Shown here piece after piece: positions 10,228 through 19,916 of a stretch of DNA of 64,000 nucleotides (positions within the stretch are counted from its first letter, which is position 1; each line of letters starts with the position of its first letter). The DNA is from Rhodobacter sp. TJ_12 (GTDB lineage: Bacteria; Pseudomonadota; Alphaproteobacteria; Rhodobacterales; Rhodobacteraceae): contig NZ_NRRD01000004.1 of the NCBI RefSeq assembly GCF_020023995.1, positions 62,001 to 126,000 on the forward strand. The letters run 5' to 3'. The notes under the pieces were generated by a model. That model made no database searches. It was given only the letters and a program-made list of their open reading frames with translations, and had not been told where the DNA came from. The translations under genes and the position numbers were made by a program.

Positions 10228-10827
10228 CTATGCCTGTAGCTCCGCATCCCAATACAGAAAATCGATCCAGCTTTCGTGCAAATAGCCCGGCGGAAAGCGC
10301 CGCCCGATGCGGTGCATATCCTCGGCATTGGGTTCGCGCGCGGGCTGGCGCAGCCGCAGCCCCGAGGCCTTGAGCGATTTATTCGCCTTTTTCAGATTGC
10401 ACGGGGCACAGGCGGCAACCACGTTTTCCCAGCTTGTCACGCCGCCCTTGGACCGCGGGATCACATGATCGAAGGTCAAATCGCCCTTTGCGCCGCAGTA
10501 TTGGCAACAAAAACCGTCCCGCAAAAAAAGATTGAAGCGCGTGAAGGCCACGCGCTTCTGGGGTTTGACGAATTCTTTGAGCACGACGACAGAGGGAATA
10601 CGTATGCTTTGCCTTTGGCTGCGCACGACCTCGTCATATTCGGCCAGGATCGTGACCCGATCCAAACAGACCGCCTTGACCGCCTCTTGCCACGGCCACA
10701 GCGAAAGCGGGTAGTAGCTCAGCGGTCGGAAATCGGCATTCAGCACAAGCGCCGGATGACGGCGCAGCGCCGATGGCTCGCGCACGAATTGCTTTCGAAA
10801 GTCGCTCCTGTCGCCATGATCGAGCAT
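10228..10827 (-). CDS. HNH endonuclease family protein
   Basis: 199 residues with a C-terminal HNH domain. Zinc-type cysteine pairs CQYC (about 112-115) and CAPC (about 142-145) flank the catalytic segment TFDHVIPRSKGG, and an Asn follows in SWENVVAAC. The N-terminal half matches a widespread housekeeping subfamily with the segment VLNADFRPLSYYPLS. The substrate is unknown. No phage genes surround it, so it does not look like a homing element. Confidence 0.9.
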   Translation of the reverse strand: MLDHGDRSDFRKQFVREPSALRRHPALVLNADFRPLSYYPLSLWPWQEAVKAVCLDRVTILAEYDEVVRSQRQSIRIPSVVVLKEFVKPQKRVAFTRFNLFLRDGFCCQYCGAKGDLTFDHVIPRSKGGVTSWENVVAACAPCNLKKANKSLKASGLRLRQPAREPNAEDMHRIGRRFPPGYLHESWIDFLYWDAELQA

Positions 10828-11019
10828 AAGATGCCCTCCCGCCTGTCGCTTGCGGGCAGCGATGCGGAGAAGCCCCCGCTCCTGCCGTCGTCATAACTAT
10901 ATATGGCGTTCGCCACAGAGCAAGGCCCGCGATCTGTGGCGAGCCTGCCCGGGCAAAGGCTTTGCATGACTTTGCAACGCGCAGATGACGACCTGCCCGG
11001 GAATCGGGCAGTCGCGCGG

Positions 11020-11682
11020 TTAGCTGGGCAGATATTCCTTCAGGAAGGACAGCGCCGTGCCCAGCCCATCGGGCGAGATGCCGTGACCGGTGCCCTCCAT
11101 CACATGGGCATAGGTAGTGAAACCGGCCTCCAAAAGCGCATCGGCGGTCTTTTGCAGGTCCGAAAACGGCACGATCTGATCGGTATTGCCATGCGCCAGC
11201 AGCACCGGCGGCTTGGTCTGCAATTCTTCTTGCAGCGCCTCGGGGCGCAACAGGCGGCCCGAAAAACCGATGATCCCGGCAAAGGCCTCGGCGCGGCGCG
11301 GAATGACATGCAGCGCCATCATCGTGCCTTGGGAAAAGCCAAAGACCACAATCTGCGACGGGCTCAACCCCTCGTCCGCCATCACCTTATCAAGGAAGGC
11401 GTCAAGATCGAGCGAACTTTGCGCAAAGCCGGCCGCGGCCTCTTCGGGTTTCGATTCGTCCATCCACGGGATCGGAAACCACTGCCGCCCGAACGGGTTG
11501 GTGATGCATTCCTCGGGCGCGTCGGGGGCCAAGAACAGCGTATCGGGCAAATGCTCGCCCAACGGATCGGCCAGCCCCAGCAGGTCATCCCCATCGGCGC
11601 CGTAGCCATGCAGGAAAATCACTGCCGATTTCACAGTGCCAGACCGGGGCGCGACCCGCCCAAGCTTCATATCGCGTGTCAT
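11020..11682 (-). CDS. carboxylesterase/phospholipase-type alpha/beta hydrolase
   Basis: 220-residue serine hydrolase of the YpfH/carboxylesterase-2 family. The nucleophile elbow is GFSQGT, the acid is in NTDQIVP and the catalytic His is in GTGHGI near the C-terminus; an oxyanion segment HGYGADG lies near the N-terminus. The ATG at 11682 is fixed by an ATGA overlap with the upstream glycosylase gene. Probable substrates are short-chain esters or lysophospholipids. Confidence 0.9.
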   Translation of the reverse strand: MTRDMKLGRVAPRSGTVKSAVIFLHGYGADGDDLLGLADPLGEHLPDTLFLAPDAPEECITNPFGRQWFPIPWMDESKPEEAAAGFAQSSLDLDAFLDKVMADEGLSPSQIVVFGFSQGTMMALHVIPRRAEAFAGIIGFSGRLLRPEALQEELQTKPPVLLAHGNTDQIVPFSDLQKTADALLEAGFTTYAHVMEGTGHGISPDGLGTALSFLKEYLPS

Positions 11683-12311
11683 GGTGCGACCCCCTCGCGT
11701 GATTTCATGGTTGCGTAATAGGCCCAAAGCCCGCGTGCAGCAACCGCCCGCCACGGCGACCAGCGTGCAGCAAGCGTGCCAAATTCCTTGCGTTTTGGCC
11801 GTTCAGGCAGTTCAAACAGCAGCCGCGCGGCCTCGGCCAAGGCCAGATCGTCAACGGCAAAGACATCGGCGCGGCCCAGCGCGAAGATCAGATACATCTC
11901 CACCGTCCAGCGCCCGATCCCGGGCAGCGGCAAAAGCTGATCGATCACCTGTTCATCGGGCAAGCTGCGCAGCGCGGCAAAATCGATGCCCGAACGCGCC
12001 AGCGCCTGCACATAGCGCACCTTTTGGCGCGACAACCCGCAAGCGCGCAGATCGTCTTCGCTTGCCGCGGCCAAAGCCGGTGCAGGGCCAAAGCCCGCAT
12101 CCAGAAGCTTTTTCCGGATCGAGCGGGCGGCAGCGGTCGAGACCTGCTGCCCCAAGATCGCATCGCGCAAGGCCTCGAACCCGTCGTCACGGCGCCGCAG
12201 CGGCCAAGGCCCGGTCAGCGCCAATGCATCGGCAAAGCGCGGCTCTGTGCGCGCCAGCCATGCCGCGCCCTCGGCAATATCGTCTTCGGTTTCGATGATG
12301 CGCCCGACCAT
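11679..12311 (-). CDS. DNA-3-methyladenine glycosylase (AlkA-like)
   Basis: 210-residue base-excision repair enzyme of the HhH-GPD superfamily that removes alkylated purines. The helix-hairpin-helix is LLPLPGIGRWTVEMY (about 128-142) and the catalytic Asp lies in VFAVDDLAL. The sequence ILGQQVSTAAA is the typical first helix. It lacks the extra N-terminal domain of E. coli AlkA. Translationally coupled with the esterase gene. Confidence 0.92.
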   Translation of the reverse strand: MVGRIIETEDDIAEGAAWLARTEPRFADALALTGPWPLRRRDDGFEALRDAILGQQVSTAAARSIRKKLLDAGFGPAPALAAASEDDLRACGLSRQKVRYVQALARSGIDFAALRSLPDEQVIDQLLPLPGIGRWTVEMYLIFALGRADVFAVDDLALAEAARLLFELPERPKRKEFGTLAARWSPWRAVAARGLWAYYATMKSREGVAP

Positions 12312-12376
12312 GGCCCCACCCTGCCCGGTTTCGCGCCCGCTTGCCAGCCCCGTTCCGTCACGCTAGGGCTGACCCC

Positions 12377-13609
12377 ATGAAAGATACATCTGGCCTTTTG
12401 CCCCCTGCCGCGCCGCATGCCCGGCGCAACACCGTGGTTTTGGTGGCCGCGCAAGCGCTTTTGGGCGCGCAGATGTCGATGATCTTCACCGTGGGTGGGC
12501 TGGCCGGCGCGTCGCTGACACCCGATCCGTGCTGGGCGACACTGCCCTTGTCGCTGATCGTGCTGGGCTCGGTGCTGACCGCGCAGCCGATGTCGGAATT
12601 CATGGCGGCCTTTGGGCGGCGCGCGGGGTTTATTCTGGCGACATTTGCCGGGGCCGTGGGCGCGGCAATTTCCGCCTATGCCTTGCAAACCGGATCTTTC
12701 GCGCTGTTCTGTCTGGGCGGGGCCTTTACCGGTATCTATATGTCGGCACAGGGGTTTTACCGCTTTGCGGTGACCGATGGCCTGCCGATTGAGTCGCAAT
12801 CGAAAGCGATTTCATGGGTCTTGGCCGGGGGGCTTGCCGCCGCGATCATTGGCCCGCAACTGGTCAAGGTGACGGCGCAGGCGATGGTGGTGCCGTTTCT
12901 GGCCACCTATCTTGCGATCATCGGCATCAATGTCTTGGGGCCGATCCTGTTTGCCTTTTTGCGCATTCCCGCGCCGGGGCGGCGGGTCAAAGGCGCGCAT
13001 CATGGCGGGCGCACGCGGCTGCAACTGCTGCGCGATCCGCAAATTGCCGTGGCGATGATTTGCGGTATGGTCTCTTACGCGCTGATGAACCTTGTGATGA
13101 CCTCGACCCCGCTGGCCGTGGTGGGCTGTGGCCATGACACGACCGATGCCGCCAATATCGTTTCTGCCCATGTGATGGCGATGTATCTGCCCTCGTTCGT
13201 CACCGGCCATCTGATCGCGCGTTTCGGGCGCGAGGTGATCGTGGGCATTGGCATGTTCATTCTGGCTGTATCGGGCGCGGTGGCGCTGACCGGGGTGAAC
13301 CTTGAGCAGTTTTATCTGGCGCTGATCTTGCTAGGGCTTGGCTGGAACTTTGGCTTCATTGGCTCCACCGCGATGCTTAGCGCGGCGCATAGCCCCGAAG
13401 AACGCGGCCATGTGCAGGGGATGAACGATTTTGTCGTCTTTGGCGGGGTGTTTTTGGCCTCGCTTTCTTCGGGCGGGCTGATGAATTGTTCCTCTGCGGG
13501 GGATAGCACGGCGGGCTGGCAGGCGGTGAACCTGGCGATGCTGCCGTTCCTGACGCTGGCGGGCGCGGCGCTGATCTGGCTCGCGCTGCGGCCCAAGGAC
13601 ACCCGCTAA
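12377..13609 (+). CDS. MFS transporter
   Basis: About 410 residues with 11-12 hydrophobic segments, the usual size of a major facilitator carrier. The typical loop is seen as AAFGRRAGF near residue 80, and inward-facing arginines recur. The ATG at 12377 removes an implausible polar leader. It stands alone between divergent DNA-repair genes and the convergent pgi operon, so the substrate cannot be inferred. Confidence 0.9.
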   Translation: MKDTSGLLPPAAPHARRNTVVLVAAQALLGAQMSMIFTVGGLAGASLTPDPCWATLPLSLIVLGSVLTAQPMSEFMAAFGRRAGFILATFAGAVGAAISAYALQTGSFALFCLGGAFTGIYMSAQGFYRFAVTDGLPIESQSKAISWVLAGGLAAAIIGPQLVKVTAQAMVVPFLATYLAIIGINVLGPILFAFLRIPAPGRRVKGAHHGGRTRLQLLRDPQIAVAMICGMVSYALMNLVMTSTPLAVVGCGHDTTDAANIVSAHVMAMYLPSFVTGHLIARFGREVIVGIGMFILAVSGAVALTGVNLEQFYLALILLGLGWNFGFIGSTAMLSAAHSPEERGHVQGMNDFVVFGGVFLASLSSGGLMNCSSAGDSTAGWQAVNLAMLPFLTLAGAALIWLALRPKDTR

Positions 13610-13836
13610 AACGCATCGCAAGGGCCCGGCCCGTAATAGCCGCGCAGCGGCCCGGGCAGCGCCCAACATCCCCTCGGGCGGGCGCTTTACCCGCGTTGCG
13701 CGCAGATCCCCGTTAAGATGTGGTGCACCAGAAAGGGGCCACTACAAACAGGGCGCCCACCCGGCAGTCGGGGCCGCCCGCACGCAAGGCAAGGCCTGCG
13801 GGCCATCGCCCCAAGAATACCGGGTCCCGCTCAACC

Positions 13837-15450
13837 TCAGTTCCGCAAGGCACGGATGCGCTTGGCCAGCATCTGGGTGGAGCCATCCTTGCCCGCCCCG
13901 TCGGAGCGGCCATCAAGCACCGGCGCAAGGGCCAGGGCAAGCTCTTTGCCCAGTTCCACGCCCCATTGGTCAAAACTGTTGATCCCCAGCACCACGCCTT
14001 CGACAAAGACCCGGTGTTCATAAAGCGCGATCAACCCGCCCAAGGTTTCCGGCGTCAACTGATCAAACATCAGCGTAGTGGAAGGCCGATTGCCCGGGAA
14101 CACCCGATGCCGCGCCTGACGCTCTAGCTCTGCGCCCTCCAGCCCGCGCGCGCTCATCAGCCCGGCGGCCTCTTGCAACGAGCGGCCGCGCAGCAGCGCC
14201 TCGGATTGCGCCAGACAATTGGCCATTAGCAACAGATGCTGATGGTCCAGATCAGGCTCCATCCCATTCGCCGTGACGATGAATTCGCACGGGATCACCC
14301 GCGTGCCTTGGTGGATTAGCTGGTAAAAGGCGTGCTGGCCATTGGTGCCGGGCTCGCCCCAGACCACCGGGCCCGAATGATAGGGCAGATCGGTGCCATC
14401 CATCGCCACGCGCTTGCCGTTACTTTCCATCTCTAGCTGTTGCAGATAGGCGGGCAAGCGGGCCAAGCGCTGTTCATAGGGCAGCACCGCGCGGGTGGCA
14501 TAGCCCAGCACCTGATTGTGCCAAAGACCCACCAGCGCCAAAAGCACCGGCAGGTTGCGCGCGAAAGGCGCGGTGCGGAAATGCGCATCCATCGCCGCAG
14601 CACCCGCATGAAAGCGCGCGAACATCTCGGGCCCGATGCCGATCATCAGGCTCAGCCCGATCGGTGACCAGACCGAATAGCGCCCGCCGACCCAATCCTC
14701 AAAGCCAAAGACCCGCTCGGGCGGGATGCCGAAATCGGCGGTCTTGTCGGTGGCCGAGGAAATCGCCGCGAATTGCTTGGCCGGGTCTTTGACCACCTCG
14801 GCCATCCAGCGCCGCGCGGTTTCGGCATTGGTCATCGTCTCGATCGTGGTGAAGGTCTTGGAGGCCACGATCACCAGCGTCGTTTCCGGGTTCAGATCGG
14901 CCAGCACATCATGGATATGCGCCCCATCGACATTGGAGACGAAATGCAACCGCGGCCCAGAGGCGAACGCGGAGCATGCCATCGCCGCCATCGCCGGGCC
15001 AAGGTCGGACCCGCCAATGCCGATATTGACCACATCGGTGATCGGCCCGCCTTGCCCGGTATAGCGCGCCTCGCGCAGCGCATTGGAAAATTCCTGCATC
15101 CGCGCCAGCGTTGCCCGCAGCGCAGGCATCACATTGGTGCCATCGACCAAAATGCTGTCTTCGGGGCTGCGCCAAGCGGTGTGCAGCACCGCGCGCCCCT
15201 CGGTTTCATTGATCTTGGCGCCCGCAAACATCGCATCGCGGCGCGCGGCAACCTCGGTCTTTTCGGCCAGTTCCAGCAAAAGCGCGCGGGCCTCACTGTC
15301 GATATTGGTCTTGGAATAGTCAAAGAGAAACGGCCCGGCCTCGGCCGAAAATGTCTCGGCCCGCGTAGGATCAGCGGCAAAAAGATCAAGAATATGCCGG
15401 TCCTTCACGGTCGCAGCATGGCTTAGGAGTGCATCAAAACGGTTCATCAT
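13837..15450 (-). CDS. pgi: glucose-6-phosphate isomerase
   Basis: Interconverts glucose-6-phosphate and fructose-6-phosphate. 537 residues. The phosphosugar isomerase signatures are present: the GGSDLGPAM loop, the sequence [13 protein letters not shown], and [18 protein letters not shown] near the C-terminus. The ATG at 15450 overlaps the pgl stop (ATGA); a second ATG follows at once. Last gene of the zwf-pgl-pgi operon. In an Entner-Doudoroff organism it recycles fructose-6-phosphate into glucose-6-phosphate. Confidence 0.97.
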   Translation of the reverse strand: MMNRFDALLSHAATVKDRHILDLFAADPTRAETFSAEAGPFLFDYSKTNIDSEARALLLELAEKTEVAARRDAMFAGAKINETEGRAVLHTAWRSPEDSILVDGTNVMPALRATLARMQEFSNALREARYTGQGGPITDVVNIGIGGSDLGPAMAAMACSAFASGPRLHFVSNVDGAHIHDVLADLNPETTLVIVASKTFTTIETMTNAETARRWMAEVVKDPAKQFAAISSATDKTADFGIPPERVFGFEDWVGGRYSVWSPIGLSLMIGIGPEMFARFHAGAAAMDAHFRTAPFARNLPVLLALVGLWHNQVLGYATRAVLPYEQRLARLPAYLQQLEMESNGKRVAMDGTDLPYHSGPVVWGEPGTNGQHAFYQLIHQGTRVIPCEFIVTANGMEPDLDHQHLLLMANCLAQSEALLRGRSLQEAAGLMSARGLEGAELERQARHRVFPGNRPSTTLMFDQLTPETLGGLIALYEHRVFVEGVVLGINSFDQWGVELGKELALALAPVLDGRSDGAGKDGSTQMLAKRIRALRN

Positions 15451-16118
15451 GGGGCCCAATGGATCGTTGCGAATGGCAGCATCGTGCGCACTGGCGCCTG
15501 ATCTTCGGGCAGCCTCGCGGCACGTTCAAGGGCGGCACGCTTCCCCGCCCCGGTGATCAATATATGGCAATGCATCGCGGCGCGCAAAACCGGCGCGCTC
15601 AGCGTGATACGCGGCTCGCCCGCCGCTTCGGCGCGCAAGGCCATGACCGGCGGCGCATCCTCATCCAGCGCCTCGGCCAGCTTATCCGCGCCCGGAAACA
15701 GCGAGGCGGTATGCATATCCGCCCCCATTCCCAAAAGCAGCACGGTCAGCGGCAACACCGCGCGCACCCCCTCGGACAGTTCTTCCAACCGGTCTTCGGG
15801 CTGCGGGGCCGGGGCGTAAAGCGGCACCAGCCGTGCCGCCGCGGCGCGGCCTTGCAACAGCCGGGCACGCAACAGCGCGGTATTCGAGCGCGGGCTGGTT
15901 TCATCAACCCAGCGTTCGTCATTGAGCAGCACATCGACCCGCGCCCAATCCAGTTCGAGATCCGATAGCACATCGAAGATCGGCCCCGGCGTGGTGCCGC
16001 CGGGCACGCAGAGCGTGACCCGATCTTGCACCTCTAGCGCGCGGCGCAACTGGCTGGCGATCTTGTCCGACAGCGCCACCATCAGCATTTCGCGGTCGGG
16101 GTAGTCGACGAATTTCAT
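15447..16118 (-). CDS. pgl: 6-phosphogluconolactonase
   Basis: Hydrolyses 6-phosphogluconolactone, the product of Zwf. 223 residues of the NagB/RpiA/Pgl fold, with [14 protein letters not shown] near residue 38, LNDERWVD near residue 65 and [16 protein letters not shown] near residue 130. Middle gene of the operon, overlapping zwf by ATGA and pgi at the other end. Confidence 0.96.
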   Translation of the reverse strand: MKFVDYPDREMLMVALSDKIASQLRRALEVQDRVTLCVPGGTTPGPIFDVLSDLELDWARVDVLLNDERWVDETSPRSNTALLRARLLQGRAAAARLVPLYAPAPQPEDRLEELSEGVRAVLPLTVLLLGMGADMHTASLFPGADKLAEALDEDAPPVMALRAEAAGEPRITLSAPVLRAAMHCHILITGAGKRAALERAARLPEDQAPVRTMLPFATIHWAP

Positions 16119-17590
16119 TCCCGAATCTCCCGCCAGCGGCGCCCGTCGCGGTGCATCAGCATCAAGGCGTCTTCCGGCCCGGACGAGCCCGCATCATAAG
16201 GCCGGGGCTTGTCACCGCGCGCTTCCCAGCCTGCGATGATTGGATCGGTCCAAGCCCAGGCGGCCTCTACCTCGTCGCCGCGCATGAACAGCGTCTGGTT
16301 GCCCCGGATCACATCCATGATCAGCCGCTCATAGGCATCTGGAATATCGGCCCCCTCCTCGCCCAGCGCTTCGGCAAAAGACATATCGAGCGGCACCTGC
16401 ACCAGACGCATGCCCCCCGGCCCCGGTTCCTTGATCATCACCTTGAGGTTCATCCCCTCGTCAGGTTGCAACCGGATCACCAGCACGTTTTCGCGCCAGC
16501 TGGCCTCGTCTTCATCAAAGATCGAATGCGGCGGCGCCTTGAAGGTGATGGCAATTTCCGAGGCGCGACCGCGCAATTTCTTGCCGGTGCGCAGATAGAA
16601 GGGCGTGCCCTGCCAGCGCCAGTTCGCGATCTGCACTTTCAGCGCGATATAGCTTTCGGTGCGACTGTCGGGGTTTTCGGCATCTTGCAGATAGCCGGGC
16701 TGGGCGGCGCGCGTGTCGTTTGCCTTCACGCCCGCATATTGCCCGCGCACGATGTCGCTGGCCGGGACGGGCTGCAAGGCACGGATCACCTTCACCTTTT
16801 CGTCGCGCACCGCATCCGGGTCAAAGTGATAGGGCGGCTCCATCGCGATCAGGCACAATAGCTGCATCAGGTGGTTTTGCACCATGTCGCGCATCGCGCC
16901 GGATTTGTCATAATAAGCCCCGCGCCCGCCGACGCCGACCGTTTCCGACACGGTGATCTGCACATGATCAATGTATTGGGCGTTCCACAACGGCTCGAAC
17001 AGGATATTGGCGAAGCGCACCGCCATCAGGTTTTGCACCGTTTCCTTGCCCAGATAGTGATCGATCCGGTAGATCTGGCTTTCTTCGAAGTGTTCGGCCA
17101 GCGTTGCATTCAGCGCCTTGGCGGAAGCCAGATCGCGCCCAAAGGGTTTTTCCACCACGATCCTGGCCTCGCTATCGGCGATGCCATGGTCATGCAGCCG
17201 TTCGGCCAAGGCCCCAAACAGCGAGGGCGCGACCGAGAAATAGAATGCATGCACGCGGCCGGGCTGCACCTTTGCCTTTAGCTCCGACCAGCCGCCCTCG
17301 CCCGTGGCATCGACGGGAACGTAATCGATACACTCAAGGAAGGTGTCGATATCGCCATCGTCGCGCTTCGTCGCATCAACGAATTGGCCAATCGCCGCGC
17401 GGACCTGTTCGCGGAAAGCCGCGCCATCCATGGCCGAGCGCGCCGCGCCGATGATGCGCGCGCCTTGCGGCATCTGCCCGGCATGAAAGCGGCGATAGAG
17501 CCCGGGCAAGATCTTGCGTTGGGCAAGATCGCCCGTCGCTCCGAAGATCACGAGATCAAAAGGGTCCACAGGGATAACACGCGACACCAT
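16115..17590 (-). CDS. zwf: glucose-6-phosphate 1-dehydrogenase
   Basis: NADP-linked oxidation of glucose-6-phosphate, feeding the Entner-Doudoroff and pentose phosphate routes. 491 residues. The N-terminal Rossmann motif GATGDLAQRK and the active-site RIDHYLGKE (near residue 175) are intact. The ATG at 17590 has GGAG 8 bases upstream; a longer in-frame start would run into the operator. First gene of the operon. Confidence 0.97.
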   Translation of the reverse strand: MVSRVIPVDPFDLVIFGATGDLAQRKILPGLYRRFHAGQMPQGARIIGAARSAMDGAAFREQVRAAIGQFVDATKRDDGDIDTFLECIDYVPVDATGEGGWSELKAKVQPGRVHAFYFSVAPSLFGALAERLHDHGIADSEARIVVEKPFGRDLASAKALNATLAEHFEESQIYRIDHYLGKETVQNLMAVRFANILFEPLWNAQYIDHVQITVSETVGVGGRGAYYDKSGAMRDMVQNHLMQLLCLIAMEPPYHFDPDAVRDEKVKVIRALQPVPASDIVRGQYAGVKANDTRAAQPGYLQDAENPDSRTESYIALKVQIANWRWQGTPFYLRTGKKLRGRASEIAITFKAPPHSIFDEDEASWRENVLVIRLQPDEGMNLKVMIKEPGPGGMRLVQVPLDMSFAEALGEEGADIPDAYERLIMDVIRGNQTLFMRGDEVEAAWAWTDPIIAGWEARGDKPRPYDAGSSGPEDALMLMHRDGRRWREIRE

Positions 17591-17644
17591 GGGGCTTGCT
17601 CCGATTCTTGGCACGACTGGCCCCTCCTCGCGGCTGGCGCCAGA

Positions 17645-17689
17645 TGTTAGCGGTAACAAATAACCTGTCTACCTTGGCGCTTTGTTCAA
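17645..17689 (-). promoter_or_regulatory. zwf promoter with palindromic operator
   Basis: TTGAAC (17684-17689), an 18-base spacer and GGTTAT (17660-17665) form a plausible sigma-70 promoter. Directly downstream lies TGTTAGCGGTAACA (17645-17658), an imperfect palindrome that would cover the transcription start. The same core recurs in the edd promoter, which supports shared control by a LacI-family-type repressor; PckR of rhizobia is a possible analogue. Confidence 0.6.
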
Positions 17690-17741
17690 GTCTAGCCCGG
17701 CGTTCGGGGAACGCAAAGTCCTTTGACGTAAAGGAAAGCAA

Positions 17742-18302
17742 TCAAAGGGCCTGAAGCGCCTTGGCGATGCGATAAAGACGCGCGCGTTTGAGCAGCGCGC
17801 GCAGCGGCTGCGGTTGCCCCGAAAGCGCTTCGGCCCGAACCCGCACCGCTTCGACCACCTGCGCCACGATATCTGGGGCATCCGCTAGAAGCGCGAGCAA
17901 AAACGCATCGACATCGAGCCGGTCGAGCCCTTCGGCGGCCAAGGTGCCGCGCGGAAAATCCGACCGGTTTTGCGTCACGATCGCATCGGCCCCGCCAGCG
18001 ATGGCGGCGGCCAGAACATGGATGTCGTTTTCATCGGGCAGATGCAGGCGCGCCTCCAGCCCCGGGCGGGGCGCGATGCTGGCCTTGGGAAAGCGCGCCT
18101 TCAGCGCCGCAATCTCGCCGCGTGCGACCGCCTCATCGCCCGCAGAAAGGCGCGCCGCGGCCCGCGCCCATTCCTCTAAGATCCGCTCCGACCATAGCGG
18201 CTGGTAAAGCCCCTGCGCCGCGCAGCCGATCAAAATCTCGCGCATCACCGTTGGGTAAAGCACACAAGCATCCAGCAGCGCTTTTTGTGGGGCAGCGCGC
18301 AT
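17742..18302 (-). CDS. PIN-domain protein (VapC-like RNase fold)
   Basis: 186 residues. The PIN fold acidic residues are visible in LLDACVLYP (Asp about 11), RILEEWAR, and DENDIHVLAAA, with the C-terminal TQNRSDFP motif. PIN proteins cleave RNA, and many are toxins. No antitoxin gene is next to it. Instead the ATG overlaps the stop of the upstream rRNA methyltransferase (TGATG), so the two are made together. It could be a solitary VapC or an RNA-processing enzyme. Confidence 0.85.
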   Translation of the reverse strand: MRAAPQKALLDACVLYPTVMREILIGCAAQGLYQPLWSERILEEWARAAARLSAGDEAVARGEIAALKARFPKASIAPRPGLEARLHLPDENDIHVLAAAIAGGADAIVTQNRSDFPRGTLAAEGLDRLDVDAFLLALLADAPDIVAQVVEAVRVRAEALSGQPQPLRALLKRARLYRIAKALQAL

Positions 18303-19522
18303 CAATCGAGCCGGAAGAACAAGGATTTCAGATAGCCCGATTCGGCCAATTGCGGCAGCATCGGGTGATCGGGCCCGGCAAAGCCCGTGTGCAAAAGCTG
18401 TGCGCGCCGACCGCCGCGGCCCAGCCCGCGCGCGGAAGCATTGCGGAATTGTGCCAGATCGGCAGCATGCGAACACGAGCACAAAACGATATAGCCCCCC
18501 GGCGCGACCAAGGGCGCGGCCAAGCGGGCGATCCGTTCATAGGCGCGCAGCCCCGCCTCCAGCGCAGGCTTGGCGGGGGCAAAGGCGGGCGGGTCACAGA
18601 TCACCAGATCGAATTGCGCGCCTTCGCGGGCCAGCGCTTCCAGCGTGGCAAAGGCATCGCCCTGCCGGGTGGCAAAACGCGCGCCCAGCCCCATCGCCTC
18701 GGCGCCCCGCGTGGCCAGATCAAGCGCCGCCGCCGAGGCATCGACCGACAGCGCGCTTTCAGCCCCACCGGCCAAACAGGCAAGCGCAAAGCCCCCCACA
18801 TGCGAAAACACATCCAGCACCCGCGTCCCCGGCGCCAGTCGCGCGGCAAAGGCATGATTGGGCCGCTGGTCATAGAACAACCCTGTTTTCTGCCCGCCCA
18901 AAAGATCGGCCAAATAGGTTGCCCCATTCATCTGCACCGGCACCGGGGCGGTGACGGCACCGGTCATCACACGCGTTTCCTCGGGCAGACCTTCAAGCCC
19001 GCGCGCCCGACCCGAGCCGTTCTTCACCACCGTCTGCACGCCAGTGACCTCGACCAAGGCAGCGACCAGTTCATCAAGCATCGTCTCGGCCCAAGCTGCA
19101 TTGGGCTGCACCACCGCCACATCGCCAAAGCGGTCGATGATGACACCGGGCAAGCCATCGGCTTCAGCATGCACCAGCCGGTAAAACGGCGCCTCAAAAA
19201 GCCGCGCCCGCAAGGCCAGCGCGCGCGCCAGTCGCGCCGCGATCCAACCGCGATCAATCACCGCCTCGGCGTCGCGATCCAGCACCCGCGCAATGATCTT
19301 CGATTTCGGATTGACCGTCACCGTCGCCATCGGCCGCCGCTCAGCATCTTCCAGCGTGGCAATCGTGCCCGGCGCCAGCGCCTGCGTGCGCCGGTCAGTC
19401 ACCAATTCATCGCCATAGACCCAAGGAAAGCCGTGGCGAATGGCGCGCGCCTCCGCCTTGGGGCGCAACCGCACAACGGGGCGGGGCTTCGGCGCGGCAG
19501 GATCGGTCGCAAGATCGGTCAT
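18302..19522 (-). CDS. class I SAM-dependent rRNA methyltransferase, RlmI-like
   Basis: 406 residues. An N-terminal PUA-type region (RHGFPWVYGDE near residue 30) precedes a Rossmann methyltransferase domain with TRVLDVFSHVGGFAL and the catalytic-loop motif ICDPPAFAP; a Cys-containing VLCSCSHAA follows. This matches m5C1962 23S rRNA methyltransferase RlmI and relatives. The ATG at 19522 lies 20 bases after a terminator-like hairpin, so its expression may depend on readthrough. Confidence 0.88.
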   Translation of the reverse strand: MTDLATDPAAPKPRPVVRLRPKAEARAIRHGFPWVYGDELVTDRRTQALAPGTIATLEDAERRPMATVTVNPKSKIIARVLDRDAEAVIDRGWIAARLARALALRARLFEAPFYRLVHAEADGLPGVIIDRFGDVAVVQPNAAWAETMLDELVAALVEVTGVQTVVKNGSGRARGLEGLPEETRVMTGAVTAPVPVQMNGATYLADLLGGQKTGLFYDQRPNHAFAARLAPGTRVLDVFSHVGGFALACLAGGAESALSVDASAAALDLATRGAEAMGLGARFATRQGDAFATLEALAREGAQFDLVICDPPAFAPAKPALEAGLRAYERIARLAAPLVAPGGYIVLCSCSHAADLAQFRNASARGLGRGGRRAQLLHTGFAGPDHPMLPQLAESGYLKSLFFRLD

Positions 19523-19541
19523 GGAAAGGCGGCCTTTACAC

Positions 19542-19567
19542 AAAAAGAGGGGGCGTTCCCGCCCCCT
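19542..19567 (-). terminator. terminator in the leader of the methyltransferase gene
   Basis: A perfect 8-bp stem (19548-19555 with 19560-19567) with a 4-base loop is followed on the minus strand by CTTTTTG. It lies upstream of the methyltransferase start and not after any recognised gene, so it is either an attenuator or the 3' end of a small RNA. Confidence 0.75.
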
Positions 19568-19675
19568 GTAGCTTGCCTTGGCAAATTTCGAAAGCCCCGC
19601 CGGACGGCGGCACGCCCGCGCCTGCTGTGTCCGCACAGGTATGAAAAGACGGATACAGGCGATAGGCTGCGCTTC
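19542..19675 (-). ncRNA. candidate sRNA or attenuated leader
   Basis: A TATATT -10 (around 19683-19688) with a poor -35 would start an RNA near 19675 that ends at the terminator, about 135 nt. The interval folds locally: CGCCTG with CAGGCG, and CCGCC-loop-GGCGG. I could not match it to 6S, SRP or tmRNA. The 5' end is a guess. The rest of 19523-19916 holds only this and the edd promoter. Confidence 0.3.
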
Positions 19676-19789
19676 TGCTAAAATATAATCTCCAAAACAA
19701 CTATGGCGAAACCTTGATTCAAATCGTGTATTTCCATGCCCGACACGTGCCTGCGCGCCGCACGCCAAGAGCGCAGCACGCACAAGCGC

Positions 19790-19818
19790 TTGATTTGTTA
19801 GCGCTAACGATATAGATA
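19790..19818 (+). promoter_or_regulatory. edd-eda promoter with perfect palindromic operator
   Basis: TTGATT (19790-19795) and a TATAGATA -10 region (19811-19818) flank GTTAGCGCTAAC (19797-19808), a perfect 12-bp palindrome. A protein bound there would block RNA polymerase. The motif closely matches the operator downstream of the zwf -10 box. Confidence 0.65.
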
Positions 19819-19916
19819 AAAGACAAGAGTCGCCCCGGAGGCTCAAAGCCCCCAGAATAGAGGCGCACCGCACGCCCGTTGCGGTCGCCCCGTCGACACG
19901 CCAACCGGATGATACG

